Below are positions 29,403 through 37,942 of a stretch of DNA of 64,000 bases, in pieces. This DNA comes from Thermopolyspora flexuosa. GTDB lineage: Bacteria > Actinomycetota > Actinomycetes > Streptosporangiales > Streptosporangiaceae. The stretch is from the NCBI RefSeq assembly GCF_006716785.1, contig NZ_VFPQ01000001.1, positions 3,844,001-3,908,000 of the forward strand. The letters run 5' to 3'. Position numbers and translations under genes: made by a program. The notes under the pieces were generated by a model, which saw only the letters and a list, made by a program, of their open reading frames with translations, was not told where the DNA came from and did no database searches. Each line of letters starts with the position of its first letter. Positions within the stretch are counted from its first letter, which is position 1.

Positions 29403-31436
29403 GTGAGCACGGTGCGAACCATGATGACCCCGCGAGGGCGCACCGGTTGCCCCTACGTCGGGCTAAGGCCCTTCACCGGCGAGGAGCACGGCCTGTTCTT
29501 CGGGCGTGATCGGGAGGCCCGGGACGTCGCCGTCATCTGGCAGGCGACCGGGCTCACTGTGCTGTTCGGGGCGTCCGGCGTAGGCAAGACCTCCCTGCTA
29601 CACGCGGGCGTAGTGCCGCGCATCGATCCGGCGCGGGCTGACGTCTTGCCGATTGCTCGTCCCGCGCCGCGGCCCAGTGGCCGCCCAGGGGCAGGGCCGT
29701 ACCCGCCTCCGGGGGTTAACCGGTACGTGCTGGAGCTGCTGTCCGCTTGGGCGCCGGATCAGCCACCGGCCACGCTCGCGCATCTGACGATCTCGGAGTT
29801 TCTCGCCAGGAGACCGGTACGGTACGACCGCTACGGTGACCCGGTCCCGGTTCTCGCAGCGATCGACCAAGCGGAAGAGCTGTTCAGCGGCCCGGTGCAG
29901 TGGAAGGCCGAACGGACGGCATGCCTGGAGCAACTCGCCCAGGCGGCGTGCGAGCACGACGGGCTGCATCTGCTGCTCTCGCTTCGCGAGGAATACCTGG
30001 CGGCCGTGCTCCCCTACGAGCGGCCGCTCGGGCACGGGTCACGGGCACGGTTCCACCTGCTGCCGTTCACCCCGGAGGCCGCGCTCGAGGCGGTCATCGG
30101 TCCTCTTCGGCACACCGATCGCTCCTTCGGCCCGGGGGCGGCCGAGGTGCTCGTTGATGACCTGCGCACCGTCACGTTCGTCAACGACGAGGGCCGGAGA
30201 ACGCGGCTCGTCGTCGACGAGGTCGAGCCGGTCCAGCTCCAGGTGGTCTGCTCGGCGCTGTGGGAATCCTTACCGCCCGAGGTGACCAGGATCACGGCCG
30301 AGCATGTGCGCGCCTACGCCGACGTCGACCGGTTCCTCGTGGGGTTCTGCCGCCGGGCGCTGCAGGAGGTGGCGGACGCGCACGGGATCACGGTGGGCGA
30401 GCTCCGGCACTGGTTGAGCAGCAACTTCATCACCGAGCACGGCACGCGGAGCGTGGTGAACGAGGGCCTGCAGGAGACCGCCGGCATGCCGAACGCGATC
30501 GCCCGGGCTCTTGAGGACCGGCACATGCTACGGGCGGAATACCGGATCAACAGCCGCTGGTACGAGTTACAGCACGACCGCCTGATCTCTGCAATCCGCC
30601 GTCCGGAGTCCCCTGCCGCCGACCTGGAGCAGGCGCGCAAGGCCCTCGCGGAGGGAAGATGGGAGGCGGCTCGTGAGCTGGCCGAGGAGGCCGCGCGGGT
30701 GGCTGAGATCGAGGACACCTGGGTGCGGGCCGAGGCCCAGGCGATTCTGGGCGAAGTGGATGCCGCGAGCGGCGACGTCGCATCAGCGCATCGGCGGTTC
30801 GAGGAGGCCGCCGAGACATTCGCACTGCTCCAGCAGTTCGGCAAAGTCGCCGGCGTTCTCGCGGCGCAAGGGCGGCTCCGGCTCGCCCAAGGCGAGTACG
30901 CCACGGCGGTGGAGACGCTCAAGACCGCGCTGACCTGGGCGCCGGGCGACGTGTCCGTACAGCTCGCCCTGGGTCAGGCGCTCTGGCTTTCGGGGCAGCC
31001 GCACGCTGCCCTGGCTTGCCTCAACGGCACCGTGGAGCGAGCCGACCGGCCACCCGCTGACGCGCTGGCGCTGCGCGGGGAGATCCTCGCCGACCTGGGC
31101 CGGGCGCGGGACGCACTGCGCGATCTGGCCCGGGTTCGGTCACATCTCCGGCCGGCGACGTTGGCTGCACGTGCGCTGGCGTTCGCGCTCACCGGGCGGC
31201 ACGACGTAGCCGAGCAGGACGCGCTCGACGCGGTCGACACGGCGGGCGGTCTCGGCAGTGAGCCGCAGAACGTGCCGGACGGTCGCGCACCCGCCTTGCT
31301 GCGGGCGGCGCGCACGCATGAGCTGCTCGGCGATCTGGTGCGGGCGGCCATGCTCGCCAAGCAGGCACTCGAGACACCCGGCCTGCCGCCGCACCTGCGC
31401 CGACAGGCCGACGAGCTACTCGCACGGATAGCGTGA
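29403..31436 (+). CDS. nSTAND1-type NTPase with C-terminal TPR repeats
   Basis: The N-terminus CPYVGLRPFTGEEHGLFFGR is the hallmark of nSTAND1 NTPases. It is followed by Walker A GASGVGKTS (residues 56-64), a Walker B with an acidic tail (VLAAIDQAEELF) and the arginine-rich regulatory helix region (GTRSVVNEGLQETAGMPNAI). The last 250 residues form tetratricopeptide-like repeats (ALAEGRWEAARELAEEAARV and later copies). Length is 677 residues from GTG 29403; ATG seven codons later is an alternative, and neither has a strong ribosome binding site. No effector domain is attached. nSTAND1 proteins are common in actinobacterial conflict and signalling loci. It lies 0.8 kb downstream of the RiPP precursor on the same strand. 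Confidence 0.85.
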   Translation: MSTVRTMMTPRGRTGCPYVGLRPFTGEEHGLFFGRDREARDVAVIWQATGLTVLFGASGVGKTSLLHAGVVPRIDPARADVLPIARPAPRPSGRPGAGPYPPPGVNRYVLELLSAWAPDQPPATLAHLTISEFLARRPVRYDRYGDPVPVLAAIDQAEELFSGPVQWKAERTACLEQLAQAACEHDGLHLLLSLREEYLAAVLPYERPLGHGSRARFHLLPFTPEAALEAVIGPLRHTDRSFGPGAAEVLVDDLRTVTFVNDEGRRTRLVVDEVEPVQLQVVCSALWESLPPEVTRITAEHVRAYADVDRFLVGFCRRALQEVADAHGITVGELRHWLSSNFITEHGTRSVVNEGLQETAGMPNAIARALEDRHMLRAEYRINSRWYELQHDRLISAIRRPESPAADLEQARKALAEGRWEAARELAEEAARVAEIEDTWVRAEAQAILGEVDAASGDVASAHRRFEEAAETFALLQQFGKVAGVLAAQGRLRLAQGEYATAVETLKTALTWAPGDVSVQLALGQALWLSGQPHAALACLNGTVERADRPPADALALRGEILADLGRARDALRDLARVRSHLRPATLAARALAFALTGRHDVAEQDALDAVDTAGGLGSEPQNVPDGRAPALLRAARTHELLGDLVRAAMLAKQALETPGLPPHLRRQADELLARIA

Positions 31437-32201
31437 CCGGCGGGGCACCTCGGACCACAAGGTTTGGACCGCGCTTCCAGGAGAGCAAGCAGTATCCGAA
31501 GGCACGCGCGGTCTCCACGGTTTTGGAATCAAGCCGCTCCGGCATGCTCGTCAGTGCGGCGAGGACGCCGCGCAGGAGATCACACCGAGTCGTCGAACCG
31601 CCGGAAGCGAGTACAGCGCATTCTCCTACGGGGAGCCGAGAAACGACGACCCGCACTGACCCGTACTTTTGCACGAGAAGCGCGTACCGCAATAGGCGGT
31701 AAATGTCGGCGGAGAGCAACCTCATCGCTGAGACGACGCCGCGAACGTTCCGCCCACTCCTGAATGCCTGCGACAGAGGGCCTTCTGCTGACGATGGGCC
31801 GTGGAGTGGCCCGGTCGACAGCTTGGATACGGTCTCGGTATGGTCGCCGGCACCAACAGCACATTCGGCTTGGGAAGCGGCACGGCTGCCTCATGCCTTC
31901 GGCAAGTGAATCCACGGCAATGCTGCGTACGACGAAAACAAAGACGAAGACGTGAGAACGCACTCGTCATCGTTCGGCAATTCTGAAGATCGTACATCAG
32001 GAGCGGCGGTGAATAATCACACTCCTCTCCTCTCAAGGGATCTAATACCAGATGTTGGCCGACCACGGTCGAGATCCCCGTGCGGTCAAGTTTCACATTT
32101 CCCAATTTTCCTGATCTGATCACAGGGCGCGATCTCACTCACCGCCCGGACGACGGACTATCCTGTTTTGGCCGCGTCGGCGGGTTCGGGAGGTCTGGCA
32201 G
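31437..32201. other. 765 bp spacer at the right boundary of the island; one weak small ORF
   Basis: No recognised gene. A 68-codon plus-strand frame (ATG 31703, stop 31909) has AGGCGG 4 nt upstream and about 70% GC3, like the precursor gene, but shows no known motif, so it is only a candidate. A minus-strand frame starting at 31725 runs into the antisense of the nSTAND1 gene and is probably not real. From 31980 to 32115 the DNA is AT-rich. TATCCT at 32159-32164 may be the -10 box of the next gene. Confidence 0.4.
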
Positions 32202-33701
32202 GTGTCGACGGAGACGCGACCGGGACGGACGGGCCTGCGCGGGTGGGTGCGGGCGCACGGGGTCTTTCTCGCGGCGCTCGGCGTGGGGGCCGGGCTGCGG
32301 ACGCTCGCCGTACTGGGGTATCGGCCGGCGCTGTGGTTCTGGGCCGACTCGTTCGCCTATCTCGGGGCGGCGATCTATCCGCGGCCGCTGGAGAGCAGGC
32401 CGTCGGGGTACTCGCTGCTGCTGTGGCTGCTGCGGCCGCTGTCGAGCATCGAGGCGGTCGTGGTCGTGCAGCACCTGCTCGGGCTCGGGCTCGCGGTCTG
32501 CGTGTACGCGGTGCTGCGACGGCGGACCCGGCTGCCGGGGTGGGCGGCCACCCTCGCGACGTTGCCGGTGCTGCTCGACGCCCACCAGGTGCAGCTCGAG
32601 CACCTGATCATGGCGGACCTGGCCTTCACGTTCCTCGTCACGGCCGCGGTGGCGCTGCTGCTGTGGCGGGAGCGGCCGTCGTGGCGGTTCGTCGCCGCCG
32701 CGGCGCTGCTGCTCGCGGCGGCGACGGTGACCCGGACGATCGGGCTGCCGCTGCTCGTGATCGTGTTCGGCTGCCTGCTCGTCGCCCGGACGCGGTGGAC
32801 GGGCCTGGTGGCCGGGGTGACGGTGGCGGCCCTCGTCGTCGGCGGGTACGCGGCCTGGTTCCGCGCCGAGTACGGCGACCTCGCGCTCGCCCGGGGCAAC
32901 GCGTTCCTGTACGCGCGCACGCTGACGTTCGCCGACTGCGCCGTGATCGAGCTCGACGCGGACACGCGGCGGCTGTGCCCGCGGGAGCCGGTGGCCGAGC
33001 GCGAACCGCCCCCGGAGTACATCTGGAGCGGTGACTCGCCGCTCAACCGTGCCGGGCTGGACTCCCGCGCCCGGGACGAGCTCGCCGGGCGGTTCGCCAT
33101 GCAGGCGATCCGGGCGCAGCCGGTCGACTTCCTCGTCACCGGCCTGACCGACTTCGCGCACATCTTCACCTGGAACCGGCGCGTCTACCCCTCGCCCGGC
33201 TGGCAGAGCGCCTACACGTTCCCCGAGTCGGTCCGGCCGTTCACCGACCAGATCGCCTCCCGGGGGCGCACCGCCGCCGAGCTGACCACGCTCTACCAGG
33301 GCGAGAGCGGGCAGACCAGGGTGGTCGAGCCGTGGGCGGGCCTGCTGCGGGCCTACCAGACGCAGGGCTTCCTGCGCGGGCCGCTGCTCGCCGCGATCCT
33401 GCTGCTCGGCGCGGCCGGGGTGGTGCTGCCGCGGCGCCGCACCGGCCGGGCGCCGGGCGTGACCGGGCGGACCGTGCTGCTGCCCTGGGCGTCGGCGATG
33501 GCGCTCCTCATGCTGCCGCCGCTGATCGCCGCCTTCGACCACCGCTACGTGCTGCCCGCCGTACCGCCGGCGTGTCTCGCCGCCGGGCTCGCCGCGGCGC
33601 GGCTATGGGCGGGAGAACGGCGAGCCGGACACGCGGCGGCGCACGTGCAGCCGGACGAGGACCTCGGCGTCGGGCACGCCCGCGGCCATGCGCACCCGTG
33701 A
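32202..33701 (+). CDS. Polytopic membrane protein, glycosyltransferase-39/GT-C-like
   Basis: This 499-residue protein has about ten hydrophobic helices. It has a lumenal Asp-containing loop after the first helix ([13 protein letters not shown]) like the catalytic DE/DD loop of GT-C glycosyltransferases that use lipid-linked sugars. A large loop at residues about 230-385 (with [18 protein letters not shown] and [18 protein letters not shown]) separates the first eight helices from the last two. The acceptor is unknown. GGGAGG lies 8 nt before the GTG start. The 3' end overlaps the convergent amaP gene by 99 bp, and the last 33 residues (His-, Gly- and Ala-rich) are the antisense of the AmaP C-terminus. 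Confidence 0.75.
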   Translation: MSTETRPGRTGLRGWVRAHGVFLAALGVGAGLRTLAVLGYRPALWFWADSFAYLGAAIYPRPLESRPSGYSLLLWLLRPLSSIEAVVVVQHLLGLGLAVCVYAVLRRRTRLPGWAATLATLPVLLDAHQVQLEHLIMADLAFTFLVTAAVALLLWRERPSWRFVAAAALLLAAATVTRTIGLPLLVIVFGCLLVARTRWTGLVAGVTVAALVVGGYAAWFRAEYGDLALARGNAFLYARTLTFADCAVIELDADTRRLCPREPVAEREPPPEYIWSGDSPLNRAGLDSRARDELAGRFAMQAIRAQPVDFLVTGLTDFAHIFTWNRRVYPSPGWQSAYTFPESVRPFTDQIASRGRTAAELTTLYQGESGQTRVVEPWAGLLRAYQTQGFLRGPLLAAILLLGAAGVVLPRRRTGRAPGVTGRTVLLPWASAMALLMLPPLIAAFDHRYVLPAVPPACLAAGLAAARLWAGERRAGHAAAHVQPDEDLGVGHARGHAHP

Positions 33702-34115
33702 CAGGGTCCGCTGGTCGAGCCGGGCGAGCAGCGCGCCGAGGTCGGTCCGCGGATCGCAGGTGATGCCGACCCGCAGCCTCCGGTCGCCGACGAGCCGTAC
33801 CCGCACCGCGCTGATCCCGGTGATGCCCTGCAGGGCGACGCCGAGCGTGGCGACGCCCGACCCGCAGCGCACCCCGCGCCGTCCCCACCCGGCCGCGAGC
33901 ACCAGCCATCGGGTCGCGGCGAGCGCGAGCAGGAAGCACAGCACCGCCGCCACCGGTACCAGCCACGGGTGGGCGTAGAGGAACATCTCCGCCCGCGGGT
34001 CGACGATCGGGACGGCCGGATGGCGGTCCCGCAGCCACAGCGCGGCACCGCCGACGGCGAGCAGGACGAGCCCGGCGAGGGCGAGGCCGACGCGGTTCCC
34101 CAGGTGTGAGCGCAC
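33603..34115 (-). CDS. amaP: Alkaline-shock-type membrane anchor protein AmaP
   Basis: This 170-residue protein has two transmembrane segments (residues about 7-26 and 45-72), then a soluble domain with the Asp23-like pattern [27 protein letters not shown]. It matches the AmaP family, which anchors Asp23/Gls24 proteins to the membrane under envelope stress. The GTG at 34115 starts 2 bp after the DUF6286 stop (34118). No asp23 gene is present nearby. Its C-terminal 33 codons are complementary to the 3' end of the neighbouring glycosyltransferase-like gene. Confidence 0.7.
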   Translation of the reverse strand: MRSHLGNRVGLALAGLVLLAVGGAALWLRDRHPAVPIVDPRAEMFLYAHPWLVPVAAVLCFLLALAATRWLVLAAGWGRRGVRCGSGVATLGVALQGITGISAVRVRLVGDRRLRVGITCDPRTDLGALLARLDQRTLSRVRMAAGVPDAEVLVRLHVRRRVSGSPFSRP

Positions 34116-34117
34116 GG

Positions 34118-34810
34118 TCAGCCTCTCCCCGCCTGCACCCGCAGCACGACCTCGCGCCGCGCCTCCGCGCCGATCCGCACGAGCGTGTCGCCGACGGCCG
34201 CCGCCACCTGGGGCAGCAGCTCCCCGGTACGGCCGGCCGTACCGCGCACCAGTACCTCGATGCGGTCGGGGCGCACCACCACGCGCGCCGCGTCGACGTC
34301 GTCCACCGCGTACACCGCGGCGGTGAGCGCGCGGCGCAGCCCGGCCCGGGTGAGGCCGACGGCGAGCAGCGGGTCGCGGGTGCGCAGCGGGATGAGCCGG
34401 GGACGGCCGGGCGTGAGCGCGTGCACGACGAGCGCCACCCCGCCGAGGACGAACAGGCAGGCGAGCACGCCGACCAGCGGATCGCCCCAGGTCCGGGCGC
34501 CGATCGCGCCGATCCGGTCGAGCGGGCCCCACCGCGGCCGCCCGCCGAGCATGAGCGAGATCAGCTCGGCCGTCACCGCCCATCCGGCGACCGAGACGAG
34601 CAGCGCGACGAGGATCCCGGCGGGGGTGCGGCCCGGCCGCAGCGCGCGCTGCGAGACCCGGGCGTCCGGCTCCTGCCCGGACTCGGGCGCGGGGGCGTTC
34701 CGCAGGCCGCCGCGCGGGCCGTCCGGCACGGCATCGCCGAAGAGCCGTGCGCGCTCCGCCCCCGCCCGCCACAGCGGTTCCCGATCCCACTCGCCCGAGG
34801 ACTCCCGCAT
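34118..34810 (-). CDS. DUF6286-type membrane protein, AmaP partner
   Basis: This 230-residue protein has a polar N-terminus of about 60 residues and two membrane segments (about 65-90 and 108-133). Its C-terminal domain resembles the one in AmaP/Asp23-type proteins (RTRDPLLAVGLTRAGLRRAL, DAARVVVRPDRIEVLVRG). In other actinomycetes such a gene sits in asp23-amaP clusters. ATG 34810 is chosen since a GGGGGCGG lies upstream and the longer frame adds only unlikely sequence. It is divergent from the PLP enzyme gene at 35019. Confidence 0.65.
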   Translation of the reverse strand: MRESSGEWDREPLWRAGAERARLFGDAVPDGPRGGLRNAPAPESGQEPDARVSQRALRPGRTPAGILVALLVSVAGWAVTAELISLMLGGRPRWGPLDRIGAIGARTWGDPLVGVLACLFVLGGVALVVHALTPGRPRLIPLRTRDPLLAVGLTRAGLRRALTAAVYAVDDVDAARVVVRPDRIEVLVRGTAGRTGELLPQVAAAVGDTLVRIGAEARREVVLRVQAGRG

Positions 34811-35018
34811 GGCCGCCCCCGCCCGCCGCCTCGTGCTGCCCGGACTCGTCACAGCAGCACAGGTACACGGCCACGGCCCCGTCGCGCAGCGCCTTGCCCC
34901 ATCCCTTGCCGTTTCCGGGACCGCGCCCGGCGGAGACTTTGCGCTCCCGCCCGCCCCACGCAAAGAAAATGCGAGGTTAACTCATGTGATTTCACGGGTG
35001 CGCCTTTATGCTGCGGGC

Positions 35019-36254
35019 ATGGCACCCCCCACCATCCTGCCCACCGACCTGCCCACCGATCTCGCCGCCGACCTGCGCCGACGCTACGACCGGGCCACCG
35101 CCGCCATCGAGCCGCCGCTGGCGATCCTCGACCTGGATGCGCTGCACGCCAACGCCGCCGACCTGGTACGGCGGGCCGGCGGCAAGCCGATCCGGGTGGC
35201 GAGCAAGTCGGTCCGGTGCCGGGCGGTGCTGGAACGCGTGCTCGCCCTCGACGGCTTCTCCGGGATCCTCGCGTTCACCCTGCCGGAGGCGCTCTGGCTG
35301 GCCGGGCACGGGTTCACCGACATCGTCGTGGCCTACCCGACGGCCGACCGGCGGGCCATCGCCGCGCTCGCGGCCGACCCGGTCGCCGCCCGGGAGATCA
35401 CGCTCATGGTCGACGACGTGGCGCACCTCGACCTCATCGAGTCGGCCGTGCGGGACCTGCGGCCCCGCCACGAGCTGCGGCTCTGCCTCGACGTCGACGC
35501 GGGCTACCTCGCGTTCGGCGGCCTGCTGCGCGCCGGGGCGCTGCGCTCCCCGGTGCGGGAGCCCGCGCAGGCGGCCGAGCTCGCCCGGGCGATCGCCGCC
35601 CGGCCGGGCATGCGGCTCGTCGGGCTCATGGCGTACGAGGCGCAGATCGCGGGCGTCGGCGACCGGGTCGGCGGGCCGTACGGGCAGGTGCTGCGCTGGG
35701 TGCAGCGGCGCTCGCAGCGCGAGCTGGCGCTCCGCCGGGCCGCCGTGGTGCGGGCGGTACGGCGGCACGCCGAGCTGGAGTTCGTCAACGGGGGCGGCAC
35801 CGGCAGCGTGGAGAAGACCGCGCAGGAGGAGGCCGTCACCGAGATCGCCGCGGGATCCGGGCTGTTCCATCCGCGGCTGTTCGACTTCTACCGCTCGTTC
35901 CGCGGCCGCCCCGCCGCGCTGTTCGCGCTGCCGGTGGTGCGGCGGCCGGGGCCCGAGGTGGTGACCGTGCTCGGCGGCGGCTACATCGCCTCCGGGCCGC
36001 CCGGAGCCGACCGGCTGCCCCAGCCGTACCTGCCGGGCGGGCTGCGCTACAGCCGGAACGAGGGGGCGGGCGAGGTGCAGACGCCGCTGCTCGGCCGGGC
36101 CGCCCGCGATCTGGCCGTGGGCGACCGGGTGTGGTTCCGCCACGCCAAGGCGGGCGAGCTGTGCGAGCGGTTCGACGTGCTCCACCTGGTCGAGGGCGAC
36201 CGCCTCGTGGGCGAGGCCCCGACCTACCGCGGCGAGGGACGCGCCTTCCTCTGA
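35019..36254 (+). CDS. PLP-dependent alanine racemase-fold enzyme (D-threonine aldolase/D-serine dehydratase-like)
   Basis: This 411-residue protein has the N-terminal alanine racemase TIM-barrel fold. The PLP lysine is in GGKPIRVASKSVRC, barrel strands are in GILAFTLPEALWLAG, LRLCLDVDAGY and LVGLMAYEAQIAG, and a C-terminal beta-domain contains VTVLGGGYIASG and WFRHAKAGELCERF (a metal/cofactor-like His-Cys pair in D-serine dehydratase relatives). It is annotated in actinomycetes as amino acid deaminase/aldolase; the substrate is not known. The ATG at 35019 has no obvious Shine-Dalgarno, and TTTATGCT lies just upstream, so a leaderless message is possible. Confidence 0.8.
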   Translation: MAPPTILPTDLPTDLAADLRRRYDRATAAIEPPLAILDLDALHANAADLVRRAGGKPIRVASKSVRCRAVLERVLALDGFSGILAFTLPEALWLAGHGFTDIVVAYPTADRRAIAALAADPVAAREITLMVDDVAHLDLIESAVRDLRPRHELRLCLDVDAGYLAFGGLLRAGALRSPVREPAQAAELARAIAARPGMRLVGLMAYEAQIAGVGDRVGGPYGQVLRWVQRRSQRELALRRAAVVRAVRRHAELEFVNGGGTGSVEKTAQEEAVTEIAAGSGLFHPRLFDFYRSFRGRPAALFALPVVRRPGPEVVTVLGGGYIASGPPGADRLPQPYLPGGLRYSRNEGAGEVQTPLLGRAARDLAVGDRVWFRHAKAGELCERFDVLHLVEGDRLVGEAPTYRGEGRAFL

Positions 36255-36283
36255 TCCCGCCCGCGGTCACGCGGGCGGGCGCC

Positions 36284-36610
36284 TCAGCGGCGGCGACGGC
36301 GGCGGCGCAGCAGGACGACGGTCGCGCCGAGCGCGAGCACCACGCCGACGCCGATGAGCACCGGGGCGAGGTCCGGCGGCGGCTGCCGCCGCTCGTCCTC
36401 GGCGCCGTCCACCGGCCGGTAGGCGTCGCCGGTGATCAGCTCCCCCACGGTGGTCAGCAGCTGCTCGGCGTTCGCCTTCACCCGGGCGACGCTCCGCTCC
36501 GCGACCCGCCGCGGGCTCACCCGGTCCGCGATCGCGTCGATCGTGCGGGCGAGCTCGGCCCGCGTGCGCTCGATCTCCCGCTCCAGTGCCGCGGGATCGG
36601 AGTCCGCCAT
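36284..36610 (-). CDS. DUF3618 protein with C-terminal membrane anchor
   Basis: This 108-residue protein starts with the DUF3618 signature helix pair (LEREIERTRAELARTIDAIADRVSP). It continues with KANAEQLLTTVGE and ends with a single hydrophobic segment (VLIGVGVVLALGATVVLL) followed by an Arg tail. It is probably a tail-anchored inner membrane protein of unknown role. ATG 36610 has GAAGGGG about 7 nt upstream. Its 3' end faces the PLP enzyme gene. Confidence 0.85.
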   Translation of the reverse strand: MADSDPAALEREIERTRAELARTIDAIADRVSPRRVAERSVARVKANAEQLLTTVGELITGDAYRPVDGAEDERRQPPPDLAPVLIGVGVVLALGATVVLLRRRRRRR

Positions 36611-36861
36611 GACGATCCCCTTCTCCGTATTCCTCTGCGCGGTCCTCCGCGCGTGTTCCTCTGCGCGTTGCTCCGCGCGTCCTGACACCGGGTCCCTCGC
36701 CCGCGGTCCCGCCGCGGCGTCGCCGGCGGCCCTGACGGGGAGTCACTCCCCCACGACCGATGTGATCAGTCTTCCAGGTCCGAGCACCTCATGACACATC
36801 GGCCATGCCGCTAGGCTGGTGTCGGACCCGGTCCCGGCCGGCACAACGCAGGAGGCACCTC

Positions 36862-37338
36862 GTGACCGACATCAGGCTCGCGCCCGGCGATGCGGCGCCG
36901 GACTTCACCCTTCCCGACGCTCAGGGCGGCGAGGTATCCCTGCGGTCGTTTCGCGGCAAGCGGGTCATCCTCTACTTCTACCCCGCCGCGATGACGCCCG
37001 GCTGCACCAAGCAGGCGTGCGACTTCCGCGACAGCCTCACCGAGCTCACCGACGCCGGGTACGTCGTGCTCGGCGTGTCGAAGGACAAGCCGGAGCGGCT
37101 GGCGAAGTTCGCCGAGCGTGACAAGCTCACCTTCCCGCTGCTGTCCGACCCGGACCTGACCGTGCACAAGGCCTACGGCGCCTACGGCACCAAGACCATG
37201 TACGGCAAGACCACGGTGGGCGTGCTGCGCTCCACCTTCGTCATCGGCCCGGACGGCACCGTCGAGCGGGCGTTGTACAACGTGAAGGCGACCGGTCACG
37301 TCGCACGGCTGAAGAAGGAACTCGGCCTCGCCGGGTAG
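36862..37338 (+). CDS. bcp: Thioredoxin-dependent thiol peroxidase (peroxiredoxin Q)
   Basis: This 158-residue Bcp/PrxQ has its peroxidatic Cys in PAAMTPGCTKQAC (Cys48) and the resolving Cys five residues later (Cys53). It has the AhpC/TSA fold strands GKRVILYFYP and YVVLGVSKD. It reduces peroxides with electrons from thioredoxin. The GTG start has a perfect AGGAGG 6 nt upstream. TAGGCT near 36812 is a likely -10 box. Monocistronic. Confidence 0.97.
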   Translation: MTDIRLAPGDAAPDFTLPDAQGGEVSLRSFRGKRVILYFYPAAMTPGCTKQACDFRDSLTELTDAGYVVLGVSKDKPERLAKFAERDKLTFPLLSDPDLTVHKAYGAYGTKTMYGKTTVGVLRSTFVIGPDGTVERALYNVKATGHVARLKKELGLAG

Positions 37339-37571
37339 GCTCGGCGCACGCCCGCCGCGGGCGGCCGGAGGCCGGAATTTTCCGGGGTGCCCGAGAGCCC
37401 CCCTGACTGTAAGATCGAGGAGACCTGGCCCGTGCCGACGGCCCCCGTTGTGGGCCTGTGTGGGACCGGCGCGGCGACGACCGGCGCCGTGGCCGGGCGA
37501 CGCCCGTGGTTCGTGCCGCGGCGGTCACCGGCCGGGCGGCGACACACCCGGACGGCAGAGGCCGGCGAGCA

Positions 37572-37644
37572 GGGGCCGTAGCCCAACGGCAGAGGCACAG
37601 TCTTTAGGTGGCTGTAAGTGTGGGTTCGAATCCCACCGGCCCCA
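37572..37644 (+). tRNA. Class I tRNA with anticodon UAG (leucine-type anticodon)
   Basis: The cloverleaf is complete. Acceptor GGGGCCG/CGGCCCC is a perfect 7 bp. The D-arm has a GCC/GGC stem, and the anticodon stem CAGTC/GGCTG carries loop TTTAGGT (anticodon TAG at 37605-37607). A 5-nt variable loop follows, then T-arm GTGGG/CCCAC with TTCGAAT. The discriminator is A at 37644 and CCA is not encoded. Anticodon UAG reads CUA (Leu), but bacterial leucine tRNAs are class II with a long variable arm, which is absent here. The amino acid charged is therefore uncertain. Confidence 0.8.
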
Positions 37645-37942
37645 CCGACATCGATACGTGACGTCTGCCCGGGAACGGCCTTGTTCCGCGGCACCGTCAC
37701 GCAGGAACGGCCGTCCTCGACCACATTCGCATCGGCGTTCTCCTCTTCCGCCGTCCGCCATCTCCTCCGATCGTTCCCGCGCCCGTGACCGGCCGCCCAC
37801 GCCGGTGGGCGACACGCGCCGAGCCGTACCGGGCGGCACACCACCGGGATGACCCCGGGCCGCCGGGTGCGACCTGGGTCGTACCCGCGAATCCGTCTCC
37901 CGGCGTAATGCCCCAGGTAGGCGGCGTGCATAGGGTTGAGCC

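Noticed and set aside
31189-31725. Minus-strand frame of 178 codons starting like a normal protein
   Set aside because: The second half is antisense to the nSTAND1 TPR region and there is no ribosome binding site; only the first 95 codons look protein-like and no motif is recognisable.
22602-32201. Island as an integrative element or prophage
   Set aside because: No integrase, transposase, phage gene, tRNA boundary or flanking direct repeat was found; only base composition and gene content suggest transfer.
37572-37644. tRNA read as an amber suppressor
   Set aside because: The anticodon is UAG, which pairs with CUA; a suppressor of UAG codons would need anticodon CUA.
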